64,000 nt of DNA from Paraphysoderma sedebokerense (taxonomy: Eukaryota > Blastocladiomycota > Physodermatomycetes > Physodermatales > Physodermataceae). Shown one piece after another: positions 1 to 14,314 of the stretch. Both the position numbers and the translations under genes were made by a program. Each line of letters begins with the position of its first letter. The first letter of the stretch is position 1. Location of the stretch: assembly GCA_025602915.1 (NCBI GenBank), contig JAHLJZ010000013.1:62001-126000 (forward strand), given 5' to 3'. Under the pieces are notes generated by a model that saw only the letters and a list, made by a program, of their open reading frames with translations, made no database searches and had not been told where the DNA came from.

Positions 1-1851
1 ATGCGACTTGATTCCGTTCACCAAAAACTTTATTGTTTGTATGATTTTACACTGAAGTGTGCCATCGAATCTTCTTGACTCATATTTCCTTCATCACTAG
101 ACGTGCCACAATTCCGGACCGCATTTGATGCGACAACCTCACGGATTCTTGCTACAGACTTCCCCCATCTGTATAACATATGCTTATGGTTATTTGGCCA
201 TCGGAACAGAAGCTGGTGACTTATTTGTCCATTGCTTGATGGAAGCCAGGTATGATGATCTCAGTTACCAACATGCAATTGAGCAGAGATGCTGATAAAT
301 ACTTCGTAGACCCAGACTAATTTTGCTAGTGGAAAAATCATCCACAATGTTTAACTCCGTGCAAATTGTTCGATGGATAACTCGAAAAGATTCAGGATTC
401 GAGTATTCTTATTCCCTGGTTGCAGCAAGAAACTCCGCCAAAGTTGATAGTAAGTGTCTACTTTTCTTTAGTCACAATGCTTTCTTCATCATGACTTACT
501 TCAATCTTAGTCTGGGAACTTCCCGCTTCCTGCAAGGGAAATCATCATCCAAGAAAATTTAACACAATAAGCCAATTGAAAACGCATCCCGATGACACGG
601 TCAATGCGGCATATTTCAGTCCAAATGGAAAATACCTGACTTGTGTAGGCGACATCGGTATCTCTCCCTCTCCTCTCCGTTCTAACTTGTAGTGTCTTTC
701 GCAGTCTCTAACCCAAATCGTCATAGGCAAAGTTTGGATCTGTCCAGTGATACGATCCGAATCCGATTTGAAACCCATTATCGGTGCTCCGGAAAGAATA
801 TCTCTTCGTATGTTTTCTAAAATTTGATATCGTGTTTCTTCTGATACCTGTTGTACTGACTCAGCTCATCAAATAGAGCCGTACCCCATGCCAGATCGTC
901 CGTCGGCTATCGGTTATCACGCATGGAATGCCGAATCCACTTTATTTGCGGTGGTCTTGGAGAGTTGCCCACACGTTCTTTTAATAGATCCGGCGAAACA
1001 ATCTGTGTGGAAAAAGATTCCATCGGGTGGTAAGAACAAATATTACATTTTGAACTACCTATTAAAACTTTTCAGTTTGATACTGATTCACTTTGATTCA
1101 ATGATAAACTTTTTGCAGGTCCGACCTTCGCGATATCATTCAATCCATCCCCCAAATACTCTCATCTCCTCGCCTTTGCCAATCGAAACGGATACGTTCA
1201 TGTGATTGACATTCGAACATTACGTACCTCTGACACCTCCTCTTATTCTAACTCGTCATCATCTGATTCTGACGATATTGAACCCAACGAGAATTATTAT
1301 CACGTCATTATAAAAGTCAGTCATAGAGAACATCGTGTCCGAGATAACAATTCCTCGACGGAACCACAATCCTCGTCAACAGAAATTACTGAGAATTCGG
1401 TATTTAAACGTTTAAAGGAGTATAAACTGGAGGAGGAGAACTTAGTGAATGATAAAATTAACGGGTTGGAATGGAGTTTCGATGGGTTGGGGTTGTATGT
1501 CGGTAAAGTATCTCACTCCTTGCTTCCTCTACCAAAGCAACTTTTTTTCATAGCCTTAAACTTTAACGTTCCCATTTTATTCCCTCAATAGCAACAAAAC
1601 ATCGAGTCCTGTACTACCCAATTCAAACTACCCCCACACTCAAACAACTCGCCCAACAATCCATTCAATCTAACCATTTCCCCTTGACCCCACTTTCACC
1701 TGACGATTCTCCTTTTTGTAATGGTACAATGTCAACGGTCCCATCTGAACTTAAACCCGACGGTATCCCAGATTACGTGTGGACCGAAATTCAAAAAATG
1801 GGGGATCATCGAATGATTGGATTTGAGAGACACGATGGTTTGATTGAGTAG
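1..1851 (+). CDS. WD40-like repeat protein (DUF2415-like), 5' end outside or unresolved
   Basis: Spliced by eye into about eight exons; stop TAG at 1849-1851. Exons near 101-246, 310-447, 510-657, 727-808, 866-1029, 1120-1503 and 1592-1851 join in one frame. The product has propeller-like strands: YAYGYLAIGTEAGDLFVH, then VNAAYFSPNGKYLTCVGD, then FAISFNPSPKYSHLLAFANR followed by GYVHVIDIR. An acidic Ser-rich linker (about 1230-1290) and INGLEWSFDGLGLYVG precede a C-terminal tail. Short WD-type blades plus GLEW...LYVG remind me of fungal WD40 proteins carrying DUF2415. That family call is from memory; the propeller call is firmer. The first exon is not settled: an ATG opens the window and its frame resembles the family, but no clean splice joins it to the next exon, so the start may lie upstream. 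Function unknown, probably a protein-interaction scaffold. Confidence 0.6.
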
Positions 1852-2132
1852 ATTTGTGTAAATTAATTAATTTTCTTGTTAAGCGATTTGTATATATATC
1901 TTCAATTCAAAAACAATTCACAATTCTCCATGACATGAGTGAGTCGTTATGTAGGAAAACTTCAGTTCATCACGACTGGTTGCGTTACCCCGTCTAATTT
2001 ATCAACCGAGGAAATTGTGCTCGTTGCCTGACTTGGTGTATCTACCAAGAACCTCATACAAAATCAAGTAACGGTGCAAATCAAACGGTCTACAATTGCA
2101 ATAGATTTCTTTTTATTTTGATACACCCGAAT

Positions 2133-3551
2133 TTACATATCTTCTGTACTCCATTTATAAGCTAACAAACACAAAACACAAAATGAAAATAAAGTATCAG
2201 CCATCACCCAAACCTTTGAGACACATAAAAACAAACCAAAAACATACCCGCTTCTGCAGTTGCAATCCTCTGGTTTTGTTGTAGGAACATGTCCCTCTCG
2301 AATCCATTAGATCGATCTAAACCCCCGTAAAATCAACACCGACTAATTAAATTGGACAGGGAGAAGAAAGCAAAATAACGTACCGACTCCGTCCCAACGG
2401 AATCCGGGTTTAATGTTGAACCGATTCGGCGGGAAATGACCTTGATAGACTGGTCGTGATGATTTTTTTTGTTTTTTAGTCTAAAATTGTGACAAGAGTT
2501 AGATGATGGTGTGGAAATGAGATGAAAAGGGAAGAGTAATTGTTACTTTGGTGGATGCAGCGACGGCGGCTGGATCGCCCCATCGAACTTCTGATTTTAA
2601 TTTTTCATTCCAAATTCGATCATCTTTGGATCTATGATAAAGAAGTGAGTATTAGATGATTAGAACGGACGATGAGGGGTGGAAATGGAAGGACTGATGT
2701 AAATGTACCCTGTGAAACCTTCATCTCTAGATTCAATCATTCGTTGTCGTTGCATCATTAATTCTTCCCGCTGTTTACGACCCATATTCCATTCTCGTCG
2801 TTTACGTTCTTCCTCTTCTTTCTCTAATTTTGTTTTTCGTTCTTGCTCTTCTTTTGATTCTTTGGTCGGTGCTGCTATTTTTCGACCGTATTTGTCTCGG
2901 TAGATTGTATTATTGGCTAGCGTGATAAAAATATCAATCGATTGAAAACGTTGGATGAAGTTAAATATCGATTGAAAACGTTGGATAAAGTTAAATGAAT
3001 AAATTAAATTACATACCAGCATTTTCATCTGCTTGTTTAGATTGCTTGGTTTTGTCTGTTCTACTCTTTAATTCGTCGTCATCGGTATCAGAATCATGCC
3101 GCCTTCGTCCTCGATCTTCTTCGCTCTCAGAATCATGACGTCTCCGTATGTCATCTTCACTATCTGAATCATGTCTTCGTCGTCTTGTATCATGATCACT
3201 CTCACTATCATATCTATCAACTCTAGATCCACCTTCATCCATTTCCCTTTTTGATTCATTTTCTTGTATTTCCCTCTCAGCAGCTCTCGCTCTTTTAGCT
3301 TTCAATTTCTGTTCCATTTCATACTTCAACAACATTTCCTTCCTCATCTCTTCAATATCATCTTCGTCTCCGTCTTCGTCGTCTAATGTGGACTGTTTTT
3401 TCCAATCTTCGTTATCTTCGTCAATGACTTTAACCATACCGATGCTCGACGACTTTGATTTTCGTTTCTTTTTTTTGGGTTTGGTTTGCTCGTAGTCGGA
3501 TGTCGTGGAGGGACCGGATAAGTATTTCGCTAGGTAGGCTTTACTGGCCAT
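2133..3551 (-). CDS. BUD13: Pre-mRNA-splicing factor BUD13/CWC26
   Basis: The product starts [14 protein letters not shown], the usual BUD13 N-terminus, then has a basic KPKKKKRK stretch and [15 protein letters not shown] charged section with four [10 protein letters not shown]-like repeats follows (about residues 115-165). Exon 2 gives [14 protein letters not shown] and a Glu/Lys/Arg helix. The C-terminal exons encode [20 protein letters not shown], the family signature. The last exon is tiny: a GTATG donor at GAAGCGG joins TTAG|CTTATAAATGG to give AYKWSTEDM and a stop at 2133, matching the conserved BUD13 end; without this splice the protein would end in an unrelated tail. In yeast and human BUD13 belongs to the RES complex (with Snu17/RBMX2 and Pml1/SNIP1), which helps spliceosome activation and pre-mRNA retention in the nucleus. 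It is divergent to nothing close; its neighbour on the same strand begins at 5328. Confidence 0.93.
2937..2996. repeat. 30-bp tandem duplication inside a BUD13 intron
   Basis: Two adjacent 30-base copies (2937-2966 and 2967-2996) differ at one base. Both start ATCGATTGAAAACGTTGGAT. They lie inside the first BUD13 intron (about 2921-3015), so they lengthen the intron and not the protein. The near identity points to a recent slippage or unequal-exchange event. Confidence 0.9.
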
Positions 3552-3830
3552 GATTGTTGGAGTTGATAATGAAGGTGGGAGTGTTTTATAATTTAGAAGT
3601 TAACTTGAGATCTTTAAAGATCATGTTTACAGAGGCGCGTGGCATGAAATATTGTTACAGGGATGCACATTAAAATTTGAATACTTTGAAATCATTGAAG
3701 GTTGCTGTTGATTAGGATATTTGGATATATAATCCTTATTGCGAGATTCTAAGAAGTGTAATCGTTGAAGTTAAAGGAATTAAATAATCTATATTTCTAC
3801 GGTTTTATTATCTCAAATTTACATCGCAAT

Positions 3831-5328
3831 TCATTTCCAAGTCCATTGATAAACAAAATATCGTTGTACGGTTTCATGTTCATCCCATAGCACCAGTTGT
3901 TTCATAACGCACTTGAAAAACCGTGACATCTCCAATTCAAAATTAGACAGCTCAAATTCATATTTTGGCCGAACCGGAAGAACGAGGATACATGTCGGGA
4001 CGTTCTCTGAATGGGGTGAATCTGTCTGCGAAGGTCGAGATAAATAAGTGGCGATGACTGAAGATACTTGAACAGGACTGCTTGCATCGTAGATGACGTC
4101 TGATGCGATTATTTTGTCGAATGAATTTGGAGTTGCCATAAGGTCGAGGTGGTGAGGGTGTTGGAGTGGAATGTTGAGCATTGTCTTTTCTTCGCTAGGA
4201 GTTTGGTGGTGGGTAGATAAGTCGTGGAGGAAAGAAGAGTTGGTGAACCATGACCAGTTTAGTTCAAATATTGAAATATCAGGCCCCTTGATTGGTGTAT
4301 TGTGCGGTGGATGATGGTCGATCGGCGAGTCATTACAATGGATCCAGTGTGCTTCTGGAGAATCAAACCTATATACTAGTGGCTGGGGAAGTCCGTTCAG
4401 CTTGACATTTGTCGAAAGCTGATGTAAAAGTTTTGTATTGTAATCGCTAAGGATTAATTGAGAAGGAGGAGATGAACATAGAGCTGCAGCAAGTCCCGAA
4501 ATTCCGACACCAGATCCTGACGTTAAGCATCCGATTGACATAATTGATAAGTGTTTCTGTACACATATGAAATCAAGCCTCTCGAAAAATTCATTACATA
4601 CCTAACTCTAAAACACTATCTCCTGGATCAAATCGGATTTGCCCCGCAAGGATGAGGGACGAAAAAACAATTCCACTGCCCCATGTTTGACAACCCACAT
4701 CTGCCTCGACAAACGAAGGCTCCTGAATTTTAAGAGTCTGGGTGGGAAAAGCAAAGGATTTTGTGACAGATCCGCACGCTGCAAATCAGAGTAATGTCAG
4801 ATCATACATGTCGATAAGTCCATCTGGACACACAAAGCCCAAATGCGGCAAAGAGGAAGTAAATAAACATCAAGAGAGCAAATTACCGGCGCGACCGCAA
4901 AGATTTGAAATGACAGATGCTACAGTTTCAATCAACTCATCAACTACAAAAGCATTGTTGTCGTTGTCATTTTCCCCCGCTGAAGAGTCTGATGTTTGAC
5001 TGGCGATGTGTAAGATCCGTACGAGCCATTTGAGGGTTAGCGATTTGATAGAGTCGAGGTTCAAGGTCGGATCGGGTCGGCGGGTCGACAAACATGGAGG
5101 AGAATGGGGTGAGGTATCTAGGTTGCCAGAGAGGAAGACTTGACAGTGATCGTCATGGAGGATAGAGAGGATGAGAGTGTTCAGTTGTTTGACGATAGAG
5201 AGGACGGCGGTGTAGTCGGAGATGTTTGTAGCATGGATTTGGGTGACGATATCAGACAGTAGCGCCTGGGGGTTAGGCAAGGATTCATGGGGATGACTGA
5301 TTGAGCGAGAGAGAGGAAGCGATTGCAT
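3831..5328 (-). CDS. Class I SAM-dependent methyltransferase, METTL/EEF2KMT-like
   Basis: Read on the minus strand from MQSLPLSRSIS. About 150 N-terminal residues are helical and poorly conserved. A middle exon gives PSFVEADVGCQTWGSGIVFS. After that DSVLELG splices to SGVGISGLAAAL, forming the SAM-binding motif I (ELGSGVGISG). DYNTKLLHQLSTNVKLNG follows as motif II, and FDKIIASDVIYDAS as the post-motif region typical of family-16 protein lysine methyltransferases. The W-G-S and ASDVIYD motifs with an N-terminal extension fit EEF2KMT/FAM86 or METTL22-like enzymes, which methylate lysines on translation factors or chaperones; the substrate here cannot be told from sequence. The protein ends YFVYQWTWK. 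Its start faces the lipin gene across a 434-bp shared promoter. Confidence 0.8.
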
Positions 5329-5339
5329 TGGGATGGAAC

Positions 5340-5385
5340 AGAATGGAGTGGAGTGGAGTGGAGAGGAGAGGAGTGGAGTGGAATG
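5340..5385. repeat. GGAGT/GGAGAG simple repeat
   Basis: A run of imperfect 5-mers of the GGAGT/GAGAG type lies directly upstream of the methyltransferase start codon, in its probable 5' untranslated region. Confidence 0.8.
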
Positions 5386-5492
5386 CTATGCTTATTATGC
5401 CATCTCACAGATGCAGCATATGCTTACAGGAAGTATCCGAATGGCCGGGTCAGGGTGTGGTTAGCGTGGGATCTGCAGAGCGACGCGGGGCA

Positions 5493-5520
5493 CACGTGAT
5501 CTAAGCGTAGGAGTCACGTG
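5493..5520. promoter_or_regulatory. Pair of CACGTG E-boxes
   Basis: CACGTG occurs at 5493-5498 and 5515-5520, 22 bp apart centre to centre, about two helical turns, so both would face the same side of DNA. The second is flanked as GTCACGTG, the preferred Cbf1/TFEB-type bHLH octamer. The lipin start lies 243 bp downstream. In yeast, phospholipid genes use related bHLH elements (Ino2-Ino4); a regulatory role here is inferred. Confidence 0.5.
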
Positions 5521-5762
5521 GTAATCTATCGTTCGGTGCACGAGGGGAATTGGGCGAGGGAAGAAGAGGACAAGGGAACTACTGAATCAATGGTTGATGC
5601 ACTCCCTGATTTCAATCACCCTCAGACTCTCACCACCAACCACCCCACACACATTGCCTCTCTCATCTACACATCCCTCCCTCTTATCCTGTCCCATGCT
5701 GTAATCCCTCGCTCTTCTCCTCCCTCGCTTTCCGTAATACCCGCTCTTTCAACTAGGTCCCA

Positions 5763-8700
5763 ATGCAGTTAGCCGCCCGAGTTTCCTCCATCTTCTCCAC
5801 TGTCACTGAGTTCTACAAAGATATAAACCCCGCCACGCTCTCTGGCGCAATCGATGTCGTCGTCGTCCAACACAAAAATGGCGAACTCTCTTGCTCTCCG
5901 TTCCACGTCCGCTTCGGAAAGTTGAAGGTACTGAGGCCGCATGAAAAGGTGGTGGAAGTCCTAGTGAATGGCGAACCCGTAGAGTTCCCTATGAAAGTTG
6001 GTGAAGCCGGAGAAGCCTTTTTTGTCATTGAATCTGAAGTAAGTCCTAGTGACCTTTGCCAAAAAGCCAGGGGCAGCTGACAAATTCTTGACATTCACCG
6101 TCCATTCTGTGTGTAGACGCCGGTACCACAAGAATATGCCACTTCACCCATACCGGCCCCGACAGATGTAGATGGCGACTTGGAACCTCTCGATTTAAAT
6201 CAAGGCGAACCAATGATTATAAATGATGGGCCAGACGGAACAATGACAATGGAGGTGCACCAAGACATCAAAATAAATATCGATACAAATGCACCTCCAA
6301 GGAATAGGGAGGCTTTTGAACCAACTTCTGCTATGACAGATAGAGATGGTGAGATCAACTTTCTTTGAATCGTATCTTCATGAAATAGTAGCTCAATTCT
6401 TGGCATTCCCTCCAGCGAACGGGTACGTGAGCGCCAACAGCGGAAACTCTGACTTTGAAGACTCAGAGTCGGATCATGAACCCGGCCTTTCTCCGACCTC
6501 CACATTCATACCAGATACCGCAACAATCAGTTCCATCAAGACTACAACCACTGCCACGACAACTTCAACAATTCCCGTTCCTGAACCCGCCTTATTGCCG
6601 GAACCCGTTGCCGACAATTTGACTGAATCAGATGTAATAGTCAAAAAAACTACCAACACCGTTGAAACAACAATCGACATTCCGCCAGAAACTCAAGCTA
6701 TCGCAACCCCGCAGGCAATTCTTAGCCAGGTGCCAAAGTTGAATGAGACAGCTATACAAATGGCTATAGATGCCACTAAAGACGCCACGGACTCGATGCT
6801 TTCACCCGGAAGGAATCGCTCTAATACTGTACTTTCTGATCAAGGGACGCAGGCGACTACACGGGGATGTACGTAATCAGTTCACTTTCCTTGCTTCATT
6901 ATCAATTTCGATTTAGAGTCATACGTGAGTTAATCACTTTATCTGGAAATTTAGCTGCGCCGGCATCCGATCATCCCTTCTCTGATACAGAATTGGAAGT
7001 TCATGGAAGTAAGACAGAAAAGCAGAAAGGACCACTAAGTGACACAGAGTACGAGGTTTGTGTGTTCGCTTTTCAGTGGCCATTCCTTTGGTTGAAACTT
7101 GACACTGATTCGTCCTATGCGCCCTTTCATCCTTCATCACTTAGTTCAACGCCGCCCAAACAGCTGAGCAGGTAGCCAACCAGAAAGCATGGACATGGGG
7201 TTGGGGTAGTTTACCGAAACGACAACATCCTTCAAGTGCTGTGCCAAATTTACAAATGAAAAGGGGTGATAGTGCACCGATTATTGATTCCAACGGGCTT
7301 TTGGAAGCTGAATCAAAGGAGGTATCAAAAGATGCTAAAAATGTTCTTGCGGCATTGGAAGGATTGGAAGGAGTAGATGTCGAAATGTCACTGTGCGGCT
7401 TTAAGAAGGATGTACGTACAAGTTTCTTGCCTTCGGCTTCGTCGAGTTTCTTTAATATATGAAGGCAAAATATATATTGACTGACATAATCTTTTAATCG
7501 TTTATAGCTTACGCTGGCGGAATTCCAATCGTATTTGGTATCTCATTTGCAATTTTCTTCATCGCCTTCTCGAGTCCTCTCCCATCCGGACTTAGTCTAT
7601 AAAATCCAAGATTCCTATTACCCTCCCTCTGTGGCGCTTCCTGTTCTCATGTCATTGCTCATTTTCGGAAAATCTCTTCCTCAAGAGACTATCTCTGGCT
7701 TGTGTAAAAACTTATCCAAAGGGATGAGCCCCCAGGAGGGTCCGGACGAAGATAAAAGGAGATCTAGGTTTGGTGATTGGAAGTCTTGGTGGAGCCGAAG
7801 TGGAAGCGTCAATGTAAAGGATGTCGACGGAAAGAAAGAGGAGAAGGAAAAGGTCAAAGACGGATCGGTCGAAGTGAATGGGGAGCCGAAAGTATCGGAC
7901 TCTAAAGAAAAGCAGGATGATAGTCAACCTCAGGTAATTTTTTTCGTTAACAGATATGCTAGGGCGCAAAGTGTCTAATGGGAATTTACCTTCAATCCAG
8001 CGTTCTGCGACACAACCGCCTCTCAGCGATACCGAATCTAGGGCTTCGTCGCCTTCCCCTACACCATCCGACCGCCTGTCCCGCCAAGAACGAAACTACG
8101 CCAAAACTTTAAGACTGACATCGGACCAGTTGAAGAAGCTTAATTTGCAACCAGGAATGAACTCTATTACTTTCAGTGTCGTTTCGAACATCCAAGGTCG
8201 GGCCAGTTGCACAGCCAGAGTTTTCCTTTGGGACGAAGACGCTGAAGTCGTTATTAGCGATATCGATGGAACTATTACAAAGTAAATTTCTTGTCCTTGT
8301 TACCAGGTTCATTGTATAAAAGTCTGATCATTTTTAATCATTCACAATATCTTCCAGATCCGACGCACTCGGGCACCTCTTCACCATGGTGGGTAAAGAT
8401 TGGACCCACTCAGGCGTCGCTCCATTGTACACTGCCATCCGAAGCAATGGATATCATATTTTATATTTAACGAGTAGAGCAATTGGACAAGCACAATATA
8501 CTAGAAACTATTTAACAAAAGTCGAACAAGGGCAGTACCAGTTACCTGATGGCCCGGTGATTATGAGTCCAGATCGATTGGTCGCAGCTTTTACTAGGTC
8601 TGCTCGATTCATATCAGTTTGTGTTATAAATGAATATTGACATGCTGAATTTCGCATATGTATTTAGAGAAGTAATTCAACGACGACCTGAAGAGTTTAA

Positions 8701-9431
8701 AATCGCTTGCTTACGTGATATTAAAAAATTGTTTGGTGATCGAAACCCCTTTTATGCTGGATTTGGTAATCGAACGACGGTTTGTTTTGCTTCTCTCATT
8801 TCGGTTTTATAACTTATTCTAAATCATTTGAATATTAAATAAACTCATCCTTCACGCTGGCGGCTATTTGTTCAGGATGCATATTCCTATAGGGCCGTCG
8901 GTGTGCCGGTTTCAAGGATCTTCACCATCAACCCAGTCGGCGAAATCAAGTTGGAGCTGTTGGAAGGGTACAAATCGAGGTTTGTGATTAATTTCTTTGC
9001 ATTTACGTTGTTAAAATTGTTTTTGGGGCTCTGCTATAACTGACGTCAAAACCTTGTACTACAGTTATGTCAAATTGTTAGACCTGGTCGATCCCATCTT
9101 CCCTCCTCTCTCGCGCAAGCTTGACACCGAATACAGTGATTGGAATTATTGGAAATCTGATATGCCAGAAATAAACGAGGAAGAGCTATCTGCCATGTTT
9201 GATGCACAATCTCATTTGGATGAAGACGATTCAGAAGGTGATGATGAGTACGATGAAGAGTATGATGGCGAAGATGAGGATGAAGACGAAGTTGAAGGCG
9301 AAGAGGAATATCAAGAGGAAAATGGGGTGAATGGGAATGGCGAAATGCACGGAGAGGTAGAAGGTGATGCCGAAGGAATGGAAGAAATGAGAAAACGTGT
9401 CGGTGATTTTGAAGCTTTTCCTTATTTGTAA
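5763..9431 (+). CDS. PAH1: Lipin / phosphatidate phosphatase (PAH1 family)
   Basis: The protein opens with the lipin N-terminal domain ([20 protein letters not shown], then [10 protein letters not shown] and [13 protein letters not shown]). A long variable middle section holds three SDTE motifs (FSDTELE, LSDTEYE, LSDTESR) and [11 protein letters not shown], the lipin mid-region signature. The catalytic haloacid-dehalogenase-like domain has the DxDxT motif as [11 protein letters not shown] (split by an intron after ITK), then [24 protein letters not shown], and [20 protein letters not shown]. An extreme acidic tail follows and the protein ends FEAFPYL. The enzyme dephosphorylates phosphatidate to diacylglycerol at the ER, nuclear envelope or lipid droplet, steering lipid toward triacylglycerol. 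In yeast the acidic tail recruits the Nem1-Spo7 phosphatase and Ser/Thr sites in the middle are phosphorylated; the SDTE repeats are candidates here. About ten exons; the start is the first ATG and matches the family. Confidence 0.95.
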
Positions 9432-9876
9432 CCAGGTACTGTCACAGCCAGGCGGGTTGAATTTGATATGATTATGAAAGACATGGTAAATTTGTACTTT
9501 ATAATGTAGAATAATTAATCTATATTTCCTTTATTTGATTATCGCATTTTTGTACGTAAGAGATGTAATAAGCAAGGAACAAAGTTTGGTTCACTAAGGA
9601 CATCGTGGTTCACCCGTGATTCACCCTTACGACAATTCCCAGCACGTTCACTGTCAGTCGAATTTTTGTTCAAACGCAACACCCGATATCATCACCACCA
9701 TCGCCGTTCTTTATCCGTCATCATTCCATCCATAGCGCCATCTATTCGACCCTACACCCACAACATTGTCCCTATTTACCCTCTCCCGATAGACCCTGTC
9801 GTCTTGTATCACCCCTGCCGCCGTCCCTTGTCTTGACGCCTCAACCATCTAGTCCGTAGTAAACAAATGTTCAACA
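9432..9876. other. Intergenic: lipin 3' end to CAF1 promoter
   Basis: No gene is seen. The distal part is CT-rich on the + strand (about 9690-9860), as expected just upstream of the CAF1 start. Confidence 0.6.
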
Positions 9877-11614
9877 ATGACACAAAACGACGATTGCAAG
9901 TACATAATAAAAGAAGTCTGGGCCGATAATTTAGAGAAAGAAATGGCCGTATTGAGAGATTTAGTTGAGAAATATCCTTATTGTGCTATGGTTCGTTCAT
10001 ATTAATCGATCGGTTTTATTTTTATGGGTTTCGGCTTTTTGTCTGTTCGTTATTGGAAAGTGAATGTTGCAGGACGCAATATGGAGATTTCGAATTGAAG
10101 GATGGGTTCTTTCTCTGAGCTTTTGTGTTGTCTTCATGCATGGATTGCGGGATTGAAAGCATAGTTTGATTATCAATTCAGTCCAAACCCCTCTTTCAAA
10201 TCGTGAATGCTGTTTTGATATTAAATTCATATAATCTACACTGCACGATACATTAACAGATATTTCTCGTTTACCATTTTCTTTCTATTATTGTCTTTGT
10301 TTGGTTTTGTAAACTTTACAGGATACCGAGTTTCCAGGTGTAGTAGCAAGACCCATAGGGAATTTTCGAACATCAGCCGATTATCATTATCAGACGTTAC
10401 GTTGTAACGTTGACTTATTAAAAATTATTCAGTTGGGAGTGACGTTTTCAGATGAGAAAGGAAATCTGCCAAAGGATATTTGTACCTGGCAGTTTAATTT
10501 TAAGTTTAATCTGACGTAAGTTGGTGGTTTTTGATTGCTATTTTGACTTTTTTTGGTTCTCGGACGATTGCGTTTGCTCCCTTATCTTGACATTCTAGTT
10601 ATATTGATTCAAATTTAACATGTGTGGACGGATGGGCGGAGGATGAGTTAGCAAGAGAGTAAAGCATGCCAGAATGAAAATCTAACTGTCAATGAATCAT
10701 AGGGACGATATGTACGCTCAGGATTCAATTGATCTGTTGACAAAATCAGGGATTGATTTTAAGAAGCATGATGATTATGGTATTGACGTACATGATTTCG
10801 GTGAATTATTGATCAGCTCAGGATTGGTTATTTTCGACGATATAAAATGGATATCTTTTCACAGGTAGTCCGATTTGGTTTCGATTATAATTGTATTATT
10901 CCTTGAGCTAACCCATATTAATTAAAACTATTTTTTAGTGGTTATGATTTCGGATATCTATTAAAAGTACTGACCTGTTCACCGCTACCTTCCGACGAAT
11001 CAGATTTCTTTGATCTGTTGAAGTTGTATTTCCCATGTATATATGATATCAAGTATCTTATGAAAAGTTCAAAGAATCTGAAGTGTGGGTTACAAGAACT
11101 GGCGGACGAGTTGCAGGTATGTGTTGCGTATATCTTTAGCGCATCTATCGTAAAATACCTAATCTTGTATCTGCTGTTTTCAATTCTCATTGCATCAATT
11201 TCGGCTTTACACATATTTTCGGTACTTTGTCTCGTCTCGCCACGGTAGGTCCAACGCATAGGACCCCAACATCAAGCCGGTTCTGATTCCCTTCTGACTT
11301 CGCGAACATTCTTTAAAATGAAAAAATCATTCTTCGACGACCAAATAGACGATTCAAAATATTTAGGGTACCTGTATGGACTGGGTTCAGCAATAGGTGG
11401 TGGACCGACTGCACTGTTATCAAGCCAAAATAATTCTGGCAGTATCACTATAACGAATCCCAACGCTTCATCTGTGGCTATTAATGGAGGAGGAAACGGA
11501 GGAAATAGTGTCGTCGTTTTAAATGGCGTTCACCATAGTACTGCTGATAACAATGGTGAGAATAGTAATACAAGCGGAAACACGAGTAACAGTAAACTGA
11601 ACGGTGTATCGTAG
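9877..11614 (+). CDS. POP2: CCR4-NOT deadenylase subunit CAF1/POP2
   Basis: The chosen start gives [18 protein letters not shown], matching the CAF1 family 'I..VW..N' opening; an ATG ten bases earlier is out of frame. After a 331-bp intron (9991-10321, donor GTTCGT) the DEDD nuclease begins with [14 protein letters not shown], then [32 protein letters not shown], an [20 protein letters not shown] block, [18 protein letters not shown] with the second Asp, [12 protein letters not shown], and [20 protein letters not shown] with [12 protein letters not shown]. The acidic catalytic residues DTE, GYDFGY and the late H/D region are present. A Gly/Asn/Ser-rich tail of about 80 residues is an extra low-complexity addition. 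CAF1 shortens mRNA poly(A) tails in the cytoplasm as part of CCR4-NOT. Confidence 0.95.
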
Positions 11615-12266
11615 CTGGATATTCATAACATCATGGACATTAGGTTTACGAGTGTGTATGTGTAAGAAATTGTACAATTGTCATTATTTTCTCCCTACCT
11701 TTTAGACATGTGGAAGAGAGGAAGGGCAGGGAAAGGAAGCGATGTCTTACTATTGTACTTTTATTGTTTAACATGGATTATGAAATTTTTCTTTCTTTAA
11801 ATTAATTTGCTAAATCCCCTAACGAAGCGATTCTGAAATAATTGGGCCGCGCCACCGCGTTCAACACTCTCAGGGTTATATCAAAATTTATCAAAACTAC
11901 AGAAAATGAATCACATCATTGGTATTCCAAATTTCTGTTTGCTCTAATACTCCAAGCTAAACTATCTTGTCTGTTCGGGAAATGTCATGTCTCATGAAAA
12001 CTGGTTTATCAACCACGTCCTGACGACGGAAACATATCTTAAAGATATATCCACCGAAATATAAAAGTATATATATGACAAATATCTTTTCGAACTGATT
12101 TCTCATTGCTTCATCTCCACTGAATATCGATGATAGAGAATTTGCGTGATCGCCGAGTGATCGCCACAATTAACATTCCGCAATCTCAAAAAGGCTTTTC
12201 CCTTCCATCAGCCGAGTTCCCTGTTTCTATCAGTACCATTTTAGACAGTATCAGAGCGAATCAAAC
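11615..12266. other. Intergenic: CAF1 3' end and GPI promoter
   Basis: No gene is supported. A GTGATCGCC direct repeat lies near 12147-12165 and a TATA-like element near 12060. A short open frame from 12130 overlapping the GPI start is out of frame with it. Confidence 0.55.
12060..12067 (+). promoter_or_regulatory. TATA-like box upstream of GPI
   Basis: TATAAAAG lies about 200 bp before the isomerase start codon. A TATA box would suit a highly expressed glycolytic gene, but the distance is long unless the 5' UTR is about 150 bp or spliced. Confidence 0.35.

Positions 12267-14314
<2,048 letters not shown>

Larger units (their letters stand above)
5329..5762. promoter_or_regulatory. Divergent promoter between methyltransferase and lipin genes
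   Basis: This 434-bp gap separates two start codons pointing away from each other. It holds a GGAGT-rich simple repeat near the methyltransferase start, two CACGTG palindromes near the middle, and a CT-rich strand bias just before the lipin ATG, a common feature of fungal core promoters. Confidence 0.6.

Noticed and set aside
2204-2260. BUD13 ending at an in-frame stop near 2204
   Set aside because: A GTATG...TTAG intron restores the conserved AYKWSTEDM end; the read-through tail matches nothing.
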